Source: Ottelia alismoides
Taxonomy: Eukaryota > Streptophyta > Magnoliopsida > Alismatales > Hydrocharitaceae
Assembly: GCA_037367405.1 (NCBI GenBank)
Contig: JAZKJV010009625.1
Span: forward strand, 372,001 to 436,000
DNA: 64,000 nucleotides
Reading direction: 5' to 3'
This document shows, in pieces, positions 32,106 through 44,093 of the stretch. The stretch's first letter is position 1; every line of letters begins with the position of its first letter. The position numbers and the translations under genes are program-made. The notes under the pieces are model-generated. The model was not told the origin of the DNA, searched no databases, and saw nothing but the letters and a program-made list of their open reading frames with translations.

Positions 32106-33249
32106 GCTCTATGTCGCTTCAAAAAAAATCATATCCTGATGAGTGATTTGATCTTCAGGTGCAGTACCGGAGAATTCTTGCTGAATTTGTCTAGTCATTT
32201 GGTCCAAGTTCATGTCTTTCATACTCAATTCAACATTACGCTTGTAATTCTTTTTTTATTGGAGGGTGCATATGCAATCTTCCTACCCCTTCGCTTAAGA
32301 TATCTCCTCTTAAGTTTCCACAAAATTTTCCCTTGGAATAAACTTTTTTTGAAGGAGGGGCTCCTTTGAAATGTTGCTAACAATATCTCATAATCCTAAT
32401 TGAAAGGGAGTCGAATCCCTTTGCACAAAGAATCCACGTTAAGGTGAAGTGGCAGCGGCGACAGCAAAATGAGAGCAGGAGGCAACGTCGACGACCTTGT
32501 TGGATGCGTAAAAGGTGGCAGTGGGGGGTGCATAAGTGATACACAGGGTAACGTCGGGGCTCGAAGCCTGCGAAGAAGCGATGGCTGGAGAGTTCGATGC
32601 TGGGGAGGGGTAGGCGGCAACGAGGAGCTGGGAAAGAAGGTAGTTGTGGGTGAGGAGTCGAAGATAGGGATAGCGACGAAGGGATATGGGCTCGACAAGA
32701 GAAGGAGGCCGTAGTGTTGCGATAGCAAATGGAGATGGTGGCGGGAATGTTTTCAGGGGGTAGGGGACTAGTGGAGGTGATACGTTAACGGCTGGTGGCG
32801 TGGAGGGAGGGGAAGGTTGCGTGGGAGGGATCAGTGGGGGTTTTAGGGTACGGGGAGGGTGGCGACAAGGCTGGAGTAGCGGGAAATGGTGGTGGTTGTG
32901 AGGCTAGCATGTGGGGAAAGAGTTGCGGGAGAAGGGAAGGTTGTGGGTTGCGGGGATAGGGGTTTGGAAGGAAGAGGCGATGGTGAGTGGATGGCGAACG
33001 GAGTTGACGAGAGGACCAGAGGTGTGGGGATGGCGTAGGGGGTCAGTGAGGGGATTGCGGGTATTGGAGGCGTCGATTCCACCAGTGTTAGTTGATCGGA
33101 ATCGTGCTGGACAGCAAGCTCAGATTGGGTTCTTGGAGCAGAAGGGGGGTACGGCGAGGCTGTTTTGGTGGAAAAAAGGGTCGGTGAGGGGGCTCAAGGT
33201 GTGGAGATGGCGTAGGGGACCCATGAAAAGGTGTCGGTGGAGTCGGTTA
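32106..33249. other. Interior of the non-autonomous LTR element
   Basis: The left half is AT-rich. From 32430 to 33250 it is G-rich on the plus strand, with loosely repeated stretches (GATGGCGTAGGGG and GGACAGCAAG recur near 33030-33120 and beyond the LINE near 34550). Open frames on both strands lack domain features. No gag or pol was seen. Confidence 0.5.
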
Positions 33250-33259
33250 TGTAGGCGTA

Positions 33260-34515
33260 CAACAACAACAACAAAGCCTTTTCCCACAATTAAGTAGGGT
33301 CGGCTACATGGATTCTTCGCCTCCATTTAGATCTATCTTGGGTCAATCTCGGACTTATATCCAAAAAACTAAGATCCCTTCGTATAGTCTCTTTCCAACA
33401 CTTCTTGGGCCGTCCTCGCCCTCTCTTAGCCGGCTCAACATCCCACCACTCGCATCTCCTAACCGGTGCATCAGTTGACCTTCTTTGCAAATGACCAAAC
33501 CATCTTAAGCGGTTTTCTCGCATCTTATCCTCGATCGGAGCTACACCAACTTTCTTTCTGATTGCATCATTCCGAATCCGATCTTTACGTGTATGTCCAC
33601 ACATCCATCTTAGCATTTTCATTTCTGCTACAGTCATTCTCTGCACATGTCTATGATTCACAGGCCAACATTCAAAACCATAAAGCATAGCAGGTCTCAC
33701 GGCTGCTTTGTAAAACTTTCCTTTAATTTTTAAAGGAATTTTCTTATCACAGAGAACAGCGGAGGCTCCTCTCCACTTTAGCCAGCCTGCATTTATTCTA
33801 TTAGTAACATCTCCATCAATTTCCCCATCATGATGCAAAATAGATCCCAGATATCTAAAGAAATCTCTCTTCTGAATGTTATCGTCACCAATCTTCACCT
33901 CGATTCCTTCACCATTGCTTCCATCAATAGTGCACTCCATATATTCCGTCTTAACCCTACTTATACGAAAATCTTTAGTCTCAAATGCATGTCTCCAAAC
34001 CTCAAGCTTCTCATTTACTCCATCTCTAGTCTCATCAATCAACACAATATCATCAGCAAATAACATACACCAAGGTAACTCATCCTGAATGTGACTTGTC
34101 AACTCATCCATAATCAAAGTAAAAAGAAATGGACTCAAAGATAAACCTTGATGTAAACCAATGTTGATATCAAAATAGTCAGTCTTCCCCGTCGGGGTCC
34201 TTACACAAGATAAAGCACCATCATACATATCCTTTATGAGATTAATGTATAGGACAGGTACTTGTCACTTCTCCAAAACTCTCCACAGTATCTCTCGTGG
34301 GACGGAATCATAAGCCTTCTCCAAATCAATAAAGATCATATGGAGATTCTTCCTTTTAGCTCTATAAATCTCCATTGTTCTCCTCAGCAAATGGATGGCT
34401 TCAATAGTTGAGCGACCTGGCATGAATCCGAATTGGTTTTCTTTTATTTGGGAAACTTGTCTCAACCTTCTTTCGATCACACGTTCCCAAATTTGGGAAA
34501 CTTGTCTCAACCTTC
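33260..34515 (-). mobile_element. RTE LINE, 5'-truncated, with 10-bp target duplication
   Basis: A 1256-bp minus-strand insertion flanked by TGTAGGCGTA (33250-33259 and 34516-34525). The 3' tail is (TTG)n, seen on the plus strand as CAACAACAACAACAAAG. At its 5' end a 26-bp piece containing AGAAGGTTGAGACAAG occurs twice (near 34446-34472 and 34491-34516). This is the best copy of the family here. Confidence 0.9.
33290..34510 (-). pseudogene. RTE LINE reverse transcriptase, one in-frame stop
   Basis: Read from 34510, the first part (to 34265) holds [19 protein letters not shown] and [15 protein letters not shown] (RT motif A, including the F.D pair). A TGA after LEK at about 34262 breaks the frame; the rest, from MYDGA (34228) to HVADPT (33290), is in the same frame. 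It includes GLHQG.SLSPFLF, the catalytic FADD (34060-34049), RYLGSILHHDG, MCGHTRKDRIRNDAIRK and RRDLSFLDIS. The endonuclease is missing through truncation. With a single premature stop, it is recent. Confidence 0.9.
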
Positions 34516-34844
34516 TGTAGGCGTAGGTTGGTCAAAATCTTGTTGGACAGCAAGTAGAACATCAATGATGGCTTTTTTTCTTGTTTTTCTTCCTTGGAAA
34601 TCATGATAGTAGCTTCGAGGAAGGGAGGTATTGATCCGACGGAACTCAAGGTCCAAAAATCTGCAGCCAACTCCCATAAATTCGACTAAAATTCAAACAA
34701 TATGGGCATCAACTTTTTGTTGTAGGATTCATTGGCCCGTCGTTTACTTTCTGACAAACAAGAGTCTTTCATTGTACTTGTGCAAACATCTGTACGGATC
34801 GTCAGATCGTGAGGACGATCTGAGGGTCATGCTCTGATACCAAA

Positions 34845-35320
34845 TGATGTAAATAAGAATTTGCAACAGTAAAAAATAAATTTTGACGGTGGAAAAATAT
34901 TTAGTGGAAGAAATTGGAAGGGGGAAGGAGAGAAGGCTCGTCGGATGCGAGGGATTTAAGGAAGAAGAACCGCAGAGATCGCGTGGAGAGAGAAGAGGAG
35001 GAGGGAGAGAGAAATAAGATAATTCTCAAATTTTATAAACTCTGAATTGTCCCTTTACATAATCCTTTGCTCCGTTTATATAGGAGGGAGGAGGAGATTA
35101 CAATCAAACTTAAAAGGAAACAAATAAAATTAAAATCCTAACAAATCTTAATTATCCTATGATATGCCTAACAAACTAACTAATTAAATTCCAAATGGAC
35201 CCTAACCAATTAACAAACGATCAATTTATTTAAATAAAAATTGCAACGGACTCAATTAACCGTAAAATTAGTTTGACTCTAATTAACAGACGAAAATTAA
35301 ATCATTTTTATTTATTCTGT
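34845..35320 (-). repeat. 5' LTR, primer-site copy (A)
   Basis: Starts TGATGTAAATAAG next to the tRNA-iMet complement and ends indistinctly after GAAAATTAAATC. It aligns with 35425-35869 and 31440-32105. Confidence 0.75.
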
Positions 35321-35424
35321 GCAATCTGTTCATTCCGGTTCCGGCTGAAATCGTTGGCCCAATCTTCCCCATTTTTCTTCTTTTCAATGTTACATTTATA
35401 ATTTCTTTCCATTGATGGGCATTT

Positions 35425-35869
35425 TTGCAAATAAGAATTTGCACGGTAAAAAAATATTTTTTTGACAACGAAAAAATATTTTGTGGGAGAAATCGGAGTG
35501 GAGAAGGAGAGAAAGCTCGTCATATGCAAGGGATTTGGGGAAGAAGAACCGTTGAGATCACGTGGAGGGAGAAGAAAAAGGGAGAGAGATGAGATGATTC
35601 TCAAATTTTATAAACTCTGAATTTTCCCCTTACATAACCCTTTGCTCCCTTTATATAGGAGGGAGGAGGAGATTACAATCAAACTAGGAAACAAATAAAA
35701 TTAAAATCCTAACAAGTCTTAATTATCCTACGACATGCCTAGCAAATTAACTAATTAAATCCTAAATGGAATCCAACCAATTAACAAACGATCTCATTAT
35801 TTAAATAAAAATTACACTCTAATTAACGGATGAAAATTAAACCATATTTATTTATTTCACGTTGCATCA
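35425..35869 (-). repeat. 5' LTR, outer copy (B)
   Basis: Starts within GCAAATAAGAATTTGC, lacks the TG terminus, and ends GTTGCATCA directly against the target duplication TATGT. About 100 bp of unrelated sequence separates it from copy A. Confidence 0.75.
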
Positions 35870-35879
35870 TATGTGAACT

Positions 35880-37010
35880 AAAAATCAACACGTTACGTGA
35901 GAATCAAATCGCCCAGATCACAGTGAGTGGGTGCAGCAGCTCCGCCATCAATATGAACTGGTTGGTCACTATGGAGCTCCAACAGTTTGCGTCGGAAGAA
36001 AGATCCACCCATGAAATGTTCATCTATGCCCAGATCTCCAGGACCCGAGCACATGAATAAAAAAAAGTGGTTCATATCTTCCTCCACAACGACACACATA
36101 GATCGCATGGTCACCCTCCCGGATAAAGGAGGATCTCCTTTCCTTAATCAACATCCGACCAACCCTGTGGAGCAGAAAACCGCGATCATCATCGATGCCT
36201 CGACATCCAATCAAATTGCAGTCTATGTCCCTATTCCCTATGGCCAGCTCATCGGTCATCACTACCCGTGAGGGACCTGTAGGCCTTTCTCACGGATAAG
36301 AAGCCATCCCACCAAATCCAAAATATAAGTTCGTCCTCCAGCCTGAGGACGCCCAATTCACACTGCTCCTTCGACGAGGTGATCGCCTCCCAATTCACCA
36401 GGTATAGCCCTCTCGACTGCCCATTAGGAGTCCAAAAGAAACAACGCATACAAGACTCCAAGTGGTTCTGAATCCTAACTGGTAGCATCCTTGATTAAAT
36501 GAAGAAGATTGGGATTGCCGCCAAAACGACCTTAAAAAGCACAATCTCCCATCACGTGAGAGACAGGAAGCCTTCCACTCAACCAACTTCCACTCCAACT
36601 TCTCAATCACCGACAGTCAATCGAAGCTACTTAAAGTGCCCATAAGTCAAAAGTAAACCAAGGTAACATGTGGGTAAAGACCCACGCGGAGTTGCCGAGA
36701 TCCTCGAACACTCCTTAATCTCCGAATCAGATAGGTCGAACGGCACAAAGGCAGGCTTTGCTAAGTTCACCTCCAACCCAAACAGCTCACCGAAGACGTC
36801 AAGTATGGTACTCATGAACCTGGCCTCGTCACAGCTACCCTCAATGAAGATTAAGGCATCATCTGCATACTGTAACAAGAGGATGGAAAAATCCCCTCTC
36901 GAGTACCTAGCTGACCTCCCATGAAGAATCACCTAGTCAATTATAATGGCAAGGATATCTGTAGCAATAACAAACAACAGCGATGCTAACAGGCACCCTT
37001 GAATTCTCCA
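35880..37010 (-). pseudogene. L1 ORF2 relic, RT to zinc region
   Basis: A minus-strand L1. LLQYADDALIFIEGS carries the RT YADD box (36858-36869), followed by FGLEVNLAKPAFVPF and CYLGLLLTYG. Broken pieces follow through the thumb region (SRDGRLCFLRS near 36555, LEDELIFWIW near 36325). A zinc-region remnant with SMCVVVEEDMNHFFLFM lies near 36090. Several frameshifts; the N-terminal half is absent. Confidence 0.75.
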
Positions 37011-38017
37011 TCATATCATGTTTCATGCAGGTACTCACATTACCAAAATATGGACAGCGATTGGAGAAAGGAGAATGGTAGCATGATGGAGGAGAAGCGA
37101 AGGGAGAGTGGAGGGAAAATGGTTTTCAAGGAGCATTGAATTGGGGAGGGAGGAAGACGGTTGGGGGATGTGAAGAGGAAGCAGTAGGGCAAGGCAAATG
37201 TAGTTGGCTCGCTAGTAAGACGCAAGTGGGCTCCTCCTCCAGCAAAGATAAGGGGCACTATGTTGATCGGTTGACATCTGTTTTTCTAAGTGAGACAGAA
37301 ATGGCATTTCACGAGGGACTGTGGAGAACTTGTTCGCTTCCATTGTGAAAAGTACAATGTCGATGGATTGCTTGCACTCAAGAAGGGGTTTGGAAGATGA
37401 AAGGAATTCGAGAGGGAGGCAATCGGTTGGAGGCAAGATTTCAGATGATGCCAATTAAGGGTTATTTGGTAGGTAACACGAAGGAAGGCACAAGAAACGT
37501 AACAAAGGCTATAACATGTGAATGTGAGGTGGTGTGGACCTCCTATGAGGATGTCGTACACAAGATAAGTTCATTGAATAGATGTTTGAAAGGCCTAAGG
37601 AGATGCACTTTTGGGAGAAGACCTTATCAGGTGGCATAGGTAATTAATACGAGATGATAGTGGTCTACAACCATGATGAATGTGGCATCTCCTCGGGTCC
37701 TAGCTTTTGTATTAACTCTTAATAACCGTTTAATATATTAGAGCGGGTACAATATGTGTGTTTCCCTTTTTTTGGCTTAAAAAAAATCTTAGTCGAACGG
37801 ATGCCCTTTCAATGCCGAGTAGTGAAAATTATCACCGCCATTGGTCAATGGGTTGTCATCCTATGGACCTTCGAATGACATGAGGGAGATCGTTGGTGCT
37901 TTTGTAATTGAACTTTCACATGTCCCAAAAGAATATATGGCTTGGTTTGTTCCTAGAAGGACTCTTGGAGGCACAATTTTGAGTTGATCACACCTCTATA
38001 CCCTATATAACAATATT
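37011..38017. other. Unclassified
   Basis: A G-rich left half (37060-37650) with short open frames on both strands and an AT-richer right half. No domain, terminal repeat or RNA gene was recognised. Confidence 0.45.
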
Positions 38018-38038
38018 AATGAATAGTGATCCACTATT

Positions 38039-38302
38039 CATCAGTGCTCTTTTCTGGGATTCTATCAGAAGGAACAGTGGCAACTACCAAGAGGACAACT
38101 CCCTACCTTTTGCATTTATGTGGGCTATCTGGTGTGCTACAAATAAGGTCATCTTTTGTGGTCGGTCTTCTTATTCTGAAAATGTTTTGGAATATTCTAG
38201 GGCCCTTTGCATGGTCTGGCCATCTGTAAGGTGATTTTTAATTTATAATACAAGTTTGAGGTGGGTCTCATCTCGGGGTTTCACCCTCTTTTCTCTCAAA
38301 AA
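38039..38302 (+). mobile_element. 5'-truncated L1 tail with 21-bp target duplication
   Basis: A 264-bp insertion bounded by AATGAATAGTGATCCACTATT (38018-38038) and the same word with one change (38303-38323), ending in a short A run. It encodes the L1 C-terminus FWDSIRRN, FAFMWAIWCATNKVIFCGR and YSENVLEYSRAL. It is the clearest 5' truncation in the window. Confidence 0.9.
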
Positions 38303-38323
38303 AATGAATAGCGATCCACTATT

Positions 38324-40000
38324 AAAAGACTTCAACCTCTGAACAATGGAGAGTCTCGATCTAGGTCCCATTCGCATGCTGCTAATTCTTGAGAAATGTT
38401 AGCCTCAAAAAAATTCTTGAGAAATGTGAATCCTCACTATCATTATTACGGATATTAGCTTTCTTTCTCCATAATTCGAAGATATCGTTGTAACATGTAA
38501 ACACATTTGCCCCAGGAAAAATGGGGGGCTTTTTTAAAATATCAATTTACGTAGAGATGATGAGAATTGAGGGGCAAACGAATATAGTTCTCTGAGTTGT
38601 TCGTGGATGATGCTGGAAGTAGAAGTGCAAGTAAGCAGAATTTGGATATTGCCTTTAATTGCAAATGGGACACTTGGAACATGCTTAAAAAATGAGGCAA
38701 ATGAATACAATTGTTTTCTGAATGTGATTATCCAAAGTTAGGACTAAATAGTGTTTAAAGCTTGGATTTTTAAAGATCATGTTATTGATAACATGGTCGC
38801 TATGGCATCTGCGGCGATTTTGAGACAAGTTCATGAGCTCATCCTTGGTGCATGTGTACATTGGAAAACCGTGACTTTTATGGGGTCTTGTATGAAATAT
38901 TCAATGCCCTAAATGCCGCATTGAAGAACAGACAAGACAAAGGACAATTGTTCCCCCTGCCAGTTTAGGTTCTGCCTATAAACAACTTATATCCGGACAG
39001 TATTTTTTCAGGAGGTTGTGCACAGAAATTAGCTGGAAAAAATATAAAATATTAGATATAAGAGCGACTAAAAAGTCGCAAAAAAGGTAAACGAAGAAAA
39101 TTTGTAGTAGTATGGATGGAGGAAGAAACGCACCTGTAAAACACTTTAAAGAAAATTTTATAAACTGAACCCAATAATCCTCCCAACCTGAGCTCGGACA
39201 AATAAAACCAATTTCTACCGAAATCCCCATCGTGGCCCTGCGTGAGGCCTATGCACCACGGCAGGCGTTTACTGTAGTTGGCGTCAGCGAAAATGGTGAC
39301 AAGACAAGAAAGCCAGGCCCATGTGATGGAGAGGTCTACCCGACAGAGGAGCAACGTGTGGGGCAGATGTTGTCGATCTCGAGGGCGTAGATGTGCTATT
39401 GCGTCCTGCAGAGTGCAGCATCTTCAACAGCGAAGGAGCCAACGAAGGAAGGAGTGGGGAAGGGAACATCAGCATGCGGTGTTGGGGACAAAGATGGCAG
39501 AGGAGAGAGGAGACATGTGTAAAGAGAGAAAGGGGCAAGTGGGCTGAAGCGAAAGTAACTGCTACAGTGTATCGCTGCTCAACACATGCTGAAAAGCTCC
39601 ACTTGATGAATGAAACCCCCCTCCGAGGCTTTAAAGGGTAAAATAAAGGCCCCTTGTTCACTAGACTGTAGAGGAAATTTATCCACCTTCGCGCTTAAGG
39701 TTGTATCTAATCCCGAAAATGATGCCTCATTTTTTGTGAATCCCACTGCTTACATAGAAGTCGTTGCTCCCCTTACCTCTAGTAGACTAGTACCAATCCT
39801 TCGATTGTGGTACCACCCATCGTCAGACAAAACTCGTCCGCCGCCATTACTGCCACCTCCGTACATTCATCGTCCATTGTTACAGGGAAAGTGATCCTAT
39901 CGAATCTCAACGCCATTGTTTCTCGCTCTGCAAGGTAACAAGGAGTATGGGGAAGAGGCAATAAAAGATAGATAACTCAGCAATGAGGTTATCAAGAAGG
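38324..40000. other. Unclassified
   Basis: AT-rich to about 39230, then mixed sequence with overlapping short frames (39278-39660) that lack recognisable motifs. Nothing supports a gene or element boundary. Confidence 0.45.
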
Positions 40001-41192
40001 TAGGATTTCAATGTAGACTGGGGTTGGACATGGTGACGGAATGACCTCCTTGCTGAGACATGGTGACCCATTGAAGGTTCCAACATGGAATGAACGGAAT
40101 CCAGGAGATCCTAAAAAACAAGCAATGAATGGAGGTTTCTCAATTAGTGGGCGCCAATCTGGTTCTATCAAAAAAGACAAAGGTAGTCTCTACAAAAAAG
40201 GCGGAGTTTGCAGGGGGGTGAGATTGACTACTTATCGTGTGGTATACTGGATAAGATGACCCAAGGGTATTTTAATTAGTTGGTGTAGGAGTCTACTGAA
40301 GCTTGAGGACTCTTGCCATAGTTGCAGGACCTGAAGTATAGTGCTCAAAATATCGGATGACTTCCAATTCAGGGTGATGGCGGTCTATAGGCCAATGGAT
40401 AAATTTATGCAAAATGAGTTGGTTGGAGATAAGGAAGATTAAAATGGGTTTTTATACTACAATGCGCAGTTGAATTACCATGTTGACAGGGGACAGGCTA
40501 AGGGATATGAGAGGATGGGACAAGCTCGCTTGCTTTTCCGACATTGATTGGAGAGTTACAACTGCTCGAGTTTGATGCTCCCAATTACCGGTAAACATGG
40601 AGGAATTCTTCTTCATATTAAAGGTTGGATAAGTTCCTTTTATCTACCGAGATTCTAATAAAGTGTTCGGTGCGAATCTATTAAGATCACATGACTATAC
40701 TTTGGGAGGCTGAGGAGCGTGATCTACCCTTGGAGGAAAGCTTTAAGGAGATGGCAGTGTATTTTTTGAGATCAAAGAACCACAAGGGTCAACTACTTTC
40801 AATATATTCAAAACTTAATGCTTTAAGAAAACAAATTCAGATCATTAGAGACAAATCAAACAGTAGAGGTCACGAAGGAGGACGGTAACACAAAGGTTGG
40901 TCGATAATTTGAATACAATGGAGGATTATAGGGCTTTCACAATTAACGAATTGAGGAAAAGGATTGGACAACAAAGGATGGCGAAGGAGGAAGATAAGAA
41001 GCAAGACGTGTGGTGGAAGCAGCATTCCAAACAAACATGATTGAAGAAAGGTGATGCTAAAAATATTTTCTTTGGCGAGCCTATTAGAAGTTTAGGGACA
41101 AAGGTTCAAGGAGATAGACATGTGGAGAGAGTTATTAACGTGTACTTCTGTAAATGTAGTAAATGTAGTAAACGTGGTAGGCATCTTCTCTA
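40000..41192 (+). pseudogene. L1 ORF2 relic, linker region
   Basis: A plus-strand remnant. KKGDAKNIFFGEP-like sequence near 41050 corresponds to the WLKEGDRNTKFFH stretch between L1 endonuclease and RT, preceded by lysine- and glutamine-rich helices (40790-41030). It stops at the LTR insertion at 41198, and what looks like the same element resumes at 44431. Confidence 0.5.
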
Positions 41193-41197
41193 GAGGT

Positions 41198-41523
41198 TGT
41201 TAGAAAATAGGAAGCGGAAGCGGAATGATAAACAGAGCTAAAGAACATAAAGAAAAAACATGGAACACCATGATTTTTACGTGGAACCCTAATCCTTAAG
41301 GAGCGGGATGAAACCACGGGAGAAGCCCTCAAAGGGACGTATGCTTCATTGCTTTTTCTCAATGGTTATAGGGGGTCTGGGGCTCCTTATATAGCCTCCT
41401 CATATCCTCCAAGTCCCACCATTGGTCGGTGTGGGACAAAATACATGGATGGGGTAAATGGATCCTCTCCAAGATCCATTTACCTGCTACAACTCATATG
41501 GCGCGCAACCAAATACTCCAACA
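41198..41523 (-). repeat. 3' LTR of the non-autonomous element
   Basis: A 326-bp LTR from TGTTAGAAAATAGG to ATACTCCAACA. It contains GGAACACCATGATTTTTACG and CTCCTTATATAGCCTCC. It differs from the other LTR by scattered changes and a small indel. Confidence 0.9.
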
Positions 41524-41565
41524 CTCCCCCTCAAGCTGGAGCATCCAATGCTCAGCTTGGACAAA
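41524..41565 (-). promoter_or_regulatory. Polypurine tract with adjoining stem-loop
   Basis: Minus strand: CCAAGCTGAGCATTGG, then ATGCTCCAGCTTG, then AGGGGGAG. The arms CAAGCTGAGCAT and ATGCTCCAGCTTG pair with one bulge, the best-formed of the three examples here. Confidence 0.65.
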
Positions 41566-42719
41566 CATAAAGAAACTCAACTCACGCTACAGGACACTAC
41601 AGACAATATCAACTCAACACGCACAACTGTCGGTTGTTGTCCATGACGTTGCTTCTCATGCCGTGCAGGAGAGGAGGACGAACGGGCTGGAGTGTGAGTC
41701 TGTTGAATCTCCTCGTCGGAGAGAATGTTCTCTGAACTGCGCCTGTTAAAGTCGCTGCAACTGGAAATGAGTCTCCTCGTCGGAGTACTCTGGCCCGCCA
41801 CAACATGTGGGCAACTGCTCCATCTCTGAAAAGGGTCGAACTGAAAAAGGCCGTGGAAGTGCAATCCTCGTCGGAGTCCACGGTCGTTGGAGAATGGAGT
41901 CTGAAAGAAGTCTCCTCGTCGGATAACTGGGAATCTCCCATCTTGCTCAGAGAATGGTATACTACTCTAGAGTACTTATGATACCACATGAAAACCCTTG
42001 CCAACATGGCATAGGGAATGGTCCTCTACTCTGGAGTCCCTATGGCTCACATGAAAACTCTAGCCGAACAACAAGAAGAAGAATGATGGGGACCACTGAA
42101 TAAACGATGCAAAACATCTGCTCATCTGAAAAGAAAACCGCATCCATGTGCGTGTCTGAAACTGGAGACTCAGAAGACAATCGTCGAGTCTGAACTATAG
42201 AATCTGGAAATCTGGACAGTCTGGATAATCTGACATCGGGAGACTCTGAATAGACATGTGACTCTACATATACTACCCCTTTCTCTCATACTTGTCGGAA
42301 AATTAACATCGACAAAGTTGGGAGAAGAGAATAAAAATGGGAAAAAATACCAAATTAGCCGATTACATTTTTTCTTTTCGGCTTTTCGTGCAAAATTTTT
42401 TCCATCTTTTTTTCGGCTATTTTCATTTTTTAAATAGTTGTCCACTCTTTTAAAAAAAACATTTTTTAAAGTTGTTTCAACAATTTTTTTCCGACTTCTC
42501 TCTCTCTTTTTTTTGTAATTTGCGTACGTTTTTTTTGTATGTACGCGTCTCCTCTCTTTTTTTCTCAACCAAATAAATTTGGCCCGGTTGGGCCCAAGAG
42601 GCATCAGCCCATTTGGGCTTTACAGAACATCTCCCCTCCCCTCTCTTTTTTTATTTAACATTCTTCAATAAACAGACCCAGGGTTACATCGCCGCACCCT
42701 TCTTATTAGGGTTCCCTGT

Positions 42720-43870
42720 CTGGGATGGGAACCCTCGACTCAAAATAAAGCCTGCCGCCCCCGACATGGGACTTGAGGTTGGGGAATCGTCGCTTGATGT
42801 ATCGCACATCTGCCTAGGCTGCGCACGATGGAGGAACTTGCCGCCGCAAGGAGGGGCGACATCAGGAGGAGCACCGCCTAGTGGATCTAGGAGTTGCGAT
42901 GCTCCTGCGATCAGGCTGAGGAGGTAGGTGGGAGGCTGAGGAGGGATGGCTCCGCCGCCTCCTTGGAGAAAATCTGGAGGCCGATCGATGGTGCAGCGAA
43001 ATTAGGGATGCCGCAATCATGCGGTGTGCGTCTGGGGATGATCGTCGTTGAGACGCGCTGCATGTGCATGATGACTGGAAGAGAGGTAGAGGCGAATCTG
43101 GGGAAGCCGCAAAGCCTACTCGTGTTGTTGTGGGGAGATTGGATGGATCTGCCTGGAGCGCTCTTGCGCGAAATTGTCTGGAGGGTGTGCAACAATTTCA
43201 TGGGAGAGGTGGGCGCTGCCAGAGGAGGCCAGCACCTTGGAGGGTCGCCTGGGCTCTGCCTGGAGGCTTCGTGCGACCTGCGGGGGCACCGTCACTTTAT
43301 GGAGCGCAGCACTGATCGCCGCACTGATCCACGCTTGGGATGGGGGGCGCGTATGATGCTGGAGCGCGAAGGAGGCCGCCCAGACGCCTGGAGAACGAAG
43401 GAGGCCACCATGGCCTTTGGGGCGGCGTCGCCTGGGTGCTTTCGCCGCTCAAGGGATGCACGCAGGGGCTCACACAATGGGAGGTAGGCCTCCGCCTTGG
43501 GATTCGCTGCCAACAAGGAGACTTCCAGATCGGGAGCTTACGCCAGCGAAGAGACTCGCCTCCGCCTTGAGGTGTTTGGAGAGGAGGCGGAGCCCGGGAG
43601 GTGTCACTTGTGTCGTTTGGGAGAAGAGGGACACGCGATAAGCCAACATTGCCTAGAGAGTGCTTCGGGTTGCTGGAGCCGCGGCATGGTTGTATCGCGC
43701 GCCTACGCCGCCAGAATGCAAGGTGCGGAAAGGCAAAGTCTGAAGTCGCAAAGAGAGGTCGGTGGCACCGCCCTCGAGCCTGGCCAGGAATCGAAACTCC
43801 TGAATGCTTCATATTGAGGATGAGGACCACAAACAACATTGTAGACATGCTAAGAAATGCTAGGGTTCCA
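42720..43870. other. GC-rich interior of the non-autonomous LTR element
   Basis: Frames on both strands stay open for up to 197 codons (plus 42894-43487; minus 43875-43297). Neither shows a domain I know. The contrast with the AT-rich flanks could reflect captured host sequence or a long structured leader, as in the GC-rich leader of Copia 2 (16380-16660). Confidence 0.4.
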
Positions 43871-44093
43871 TTCACGGAACCCGAAATGAACCATTCAGGG
43901 ATGCTTAGGGAGCCCTAATCCGCACAGAAACGAACCACGAACAGGAGAAGATCTTGAATGATGATGAACATGAAAATACAGCTACGAAATCGAAGGCAAG
44001 ATCAAACTACTCTTATCATGAACTCAATATCGAATCTCGAACAAATCGTTAACATATTGAAAAACTTCGAGAATCGAACCCGCTCTGATACCA

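Larger units (their letters stand above)
31440..35869 (-). mobile_element. Non-autonomous LTR element with nested LINE and SINE
   Basis: A 4430-bp minus-strand element flanked by TATGT at 31435-31439 and 35870-35874. The left LTR starts TGATGCG and ends GTTGCATCA (31440-32105). The right LTR region is PBS-proximal at 34845 (TGATGTAAATAAG, with GCTCTGATACCA at 34831-34842) and ends GTTGCATCA at 35869. It is duplicated (34845-35320 and 35425-35869). Removing the RTE LINE (33260-34515) and SINE (31792-31985) leaves about 3 kb. Its interior has no gag or pol that I recognise and no clear polypurine tract, so it would depend on another element. Confidence 0.8.

Noticed and set aside
42894..43875. 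Possible host genes of about 195 codons on each strand
   Set aside because: Both frames overlap in the GC-rich interior of an LTR element with no domain, splice or promoter support; kept only as unclassified interior.
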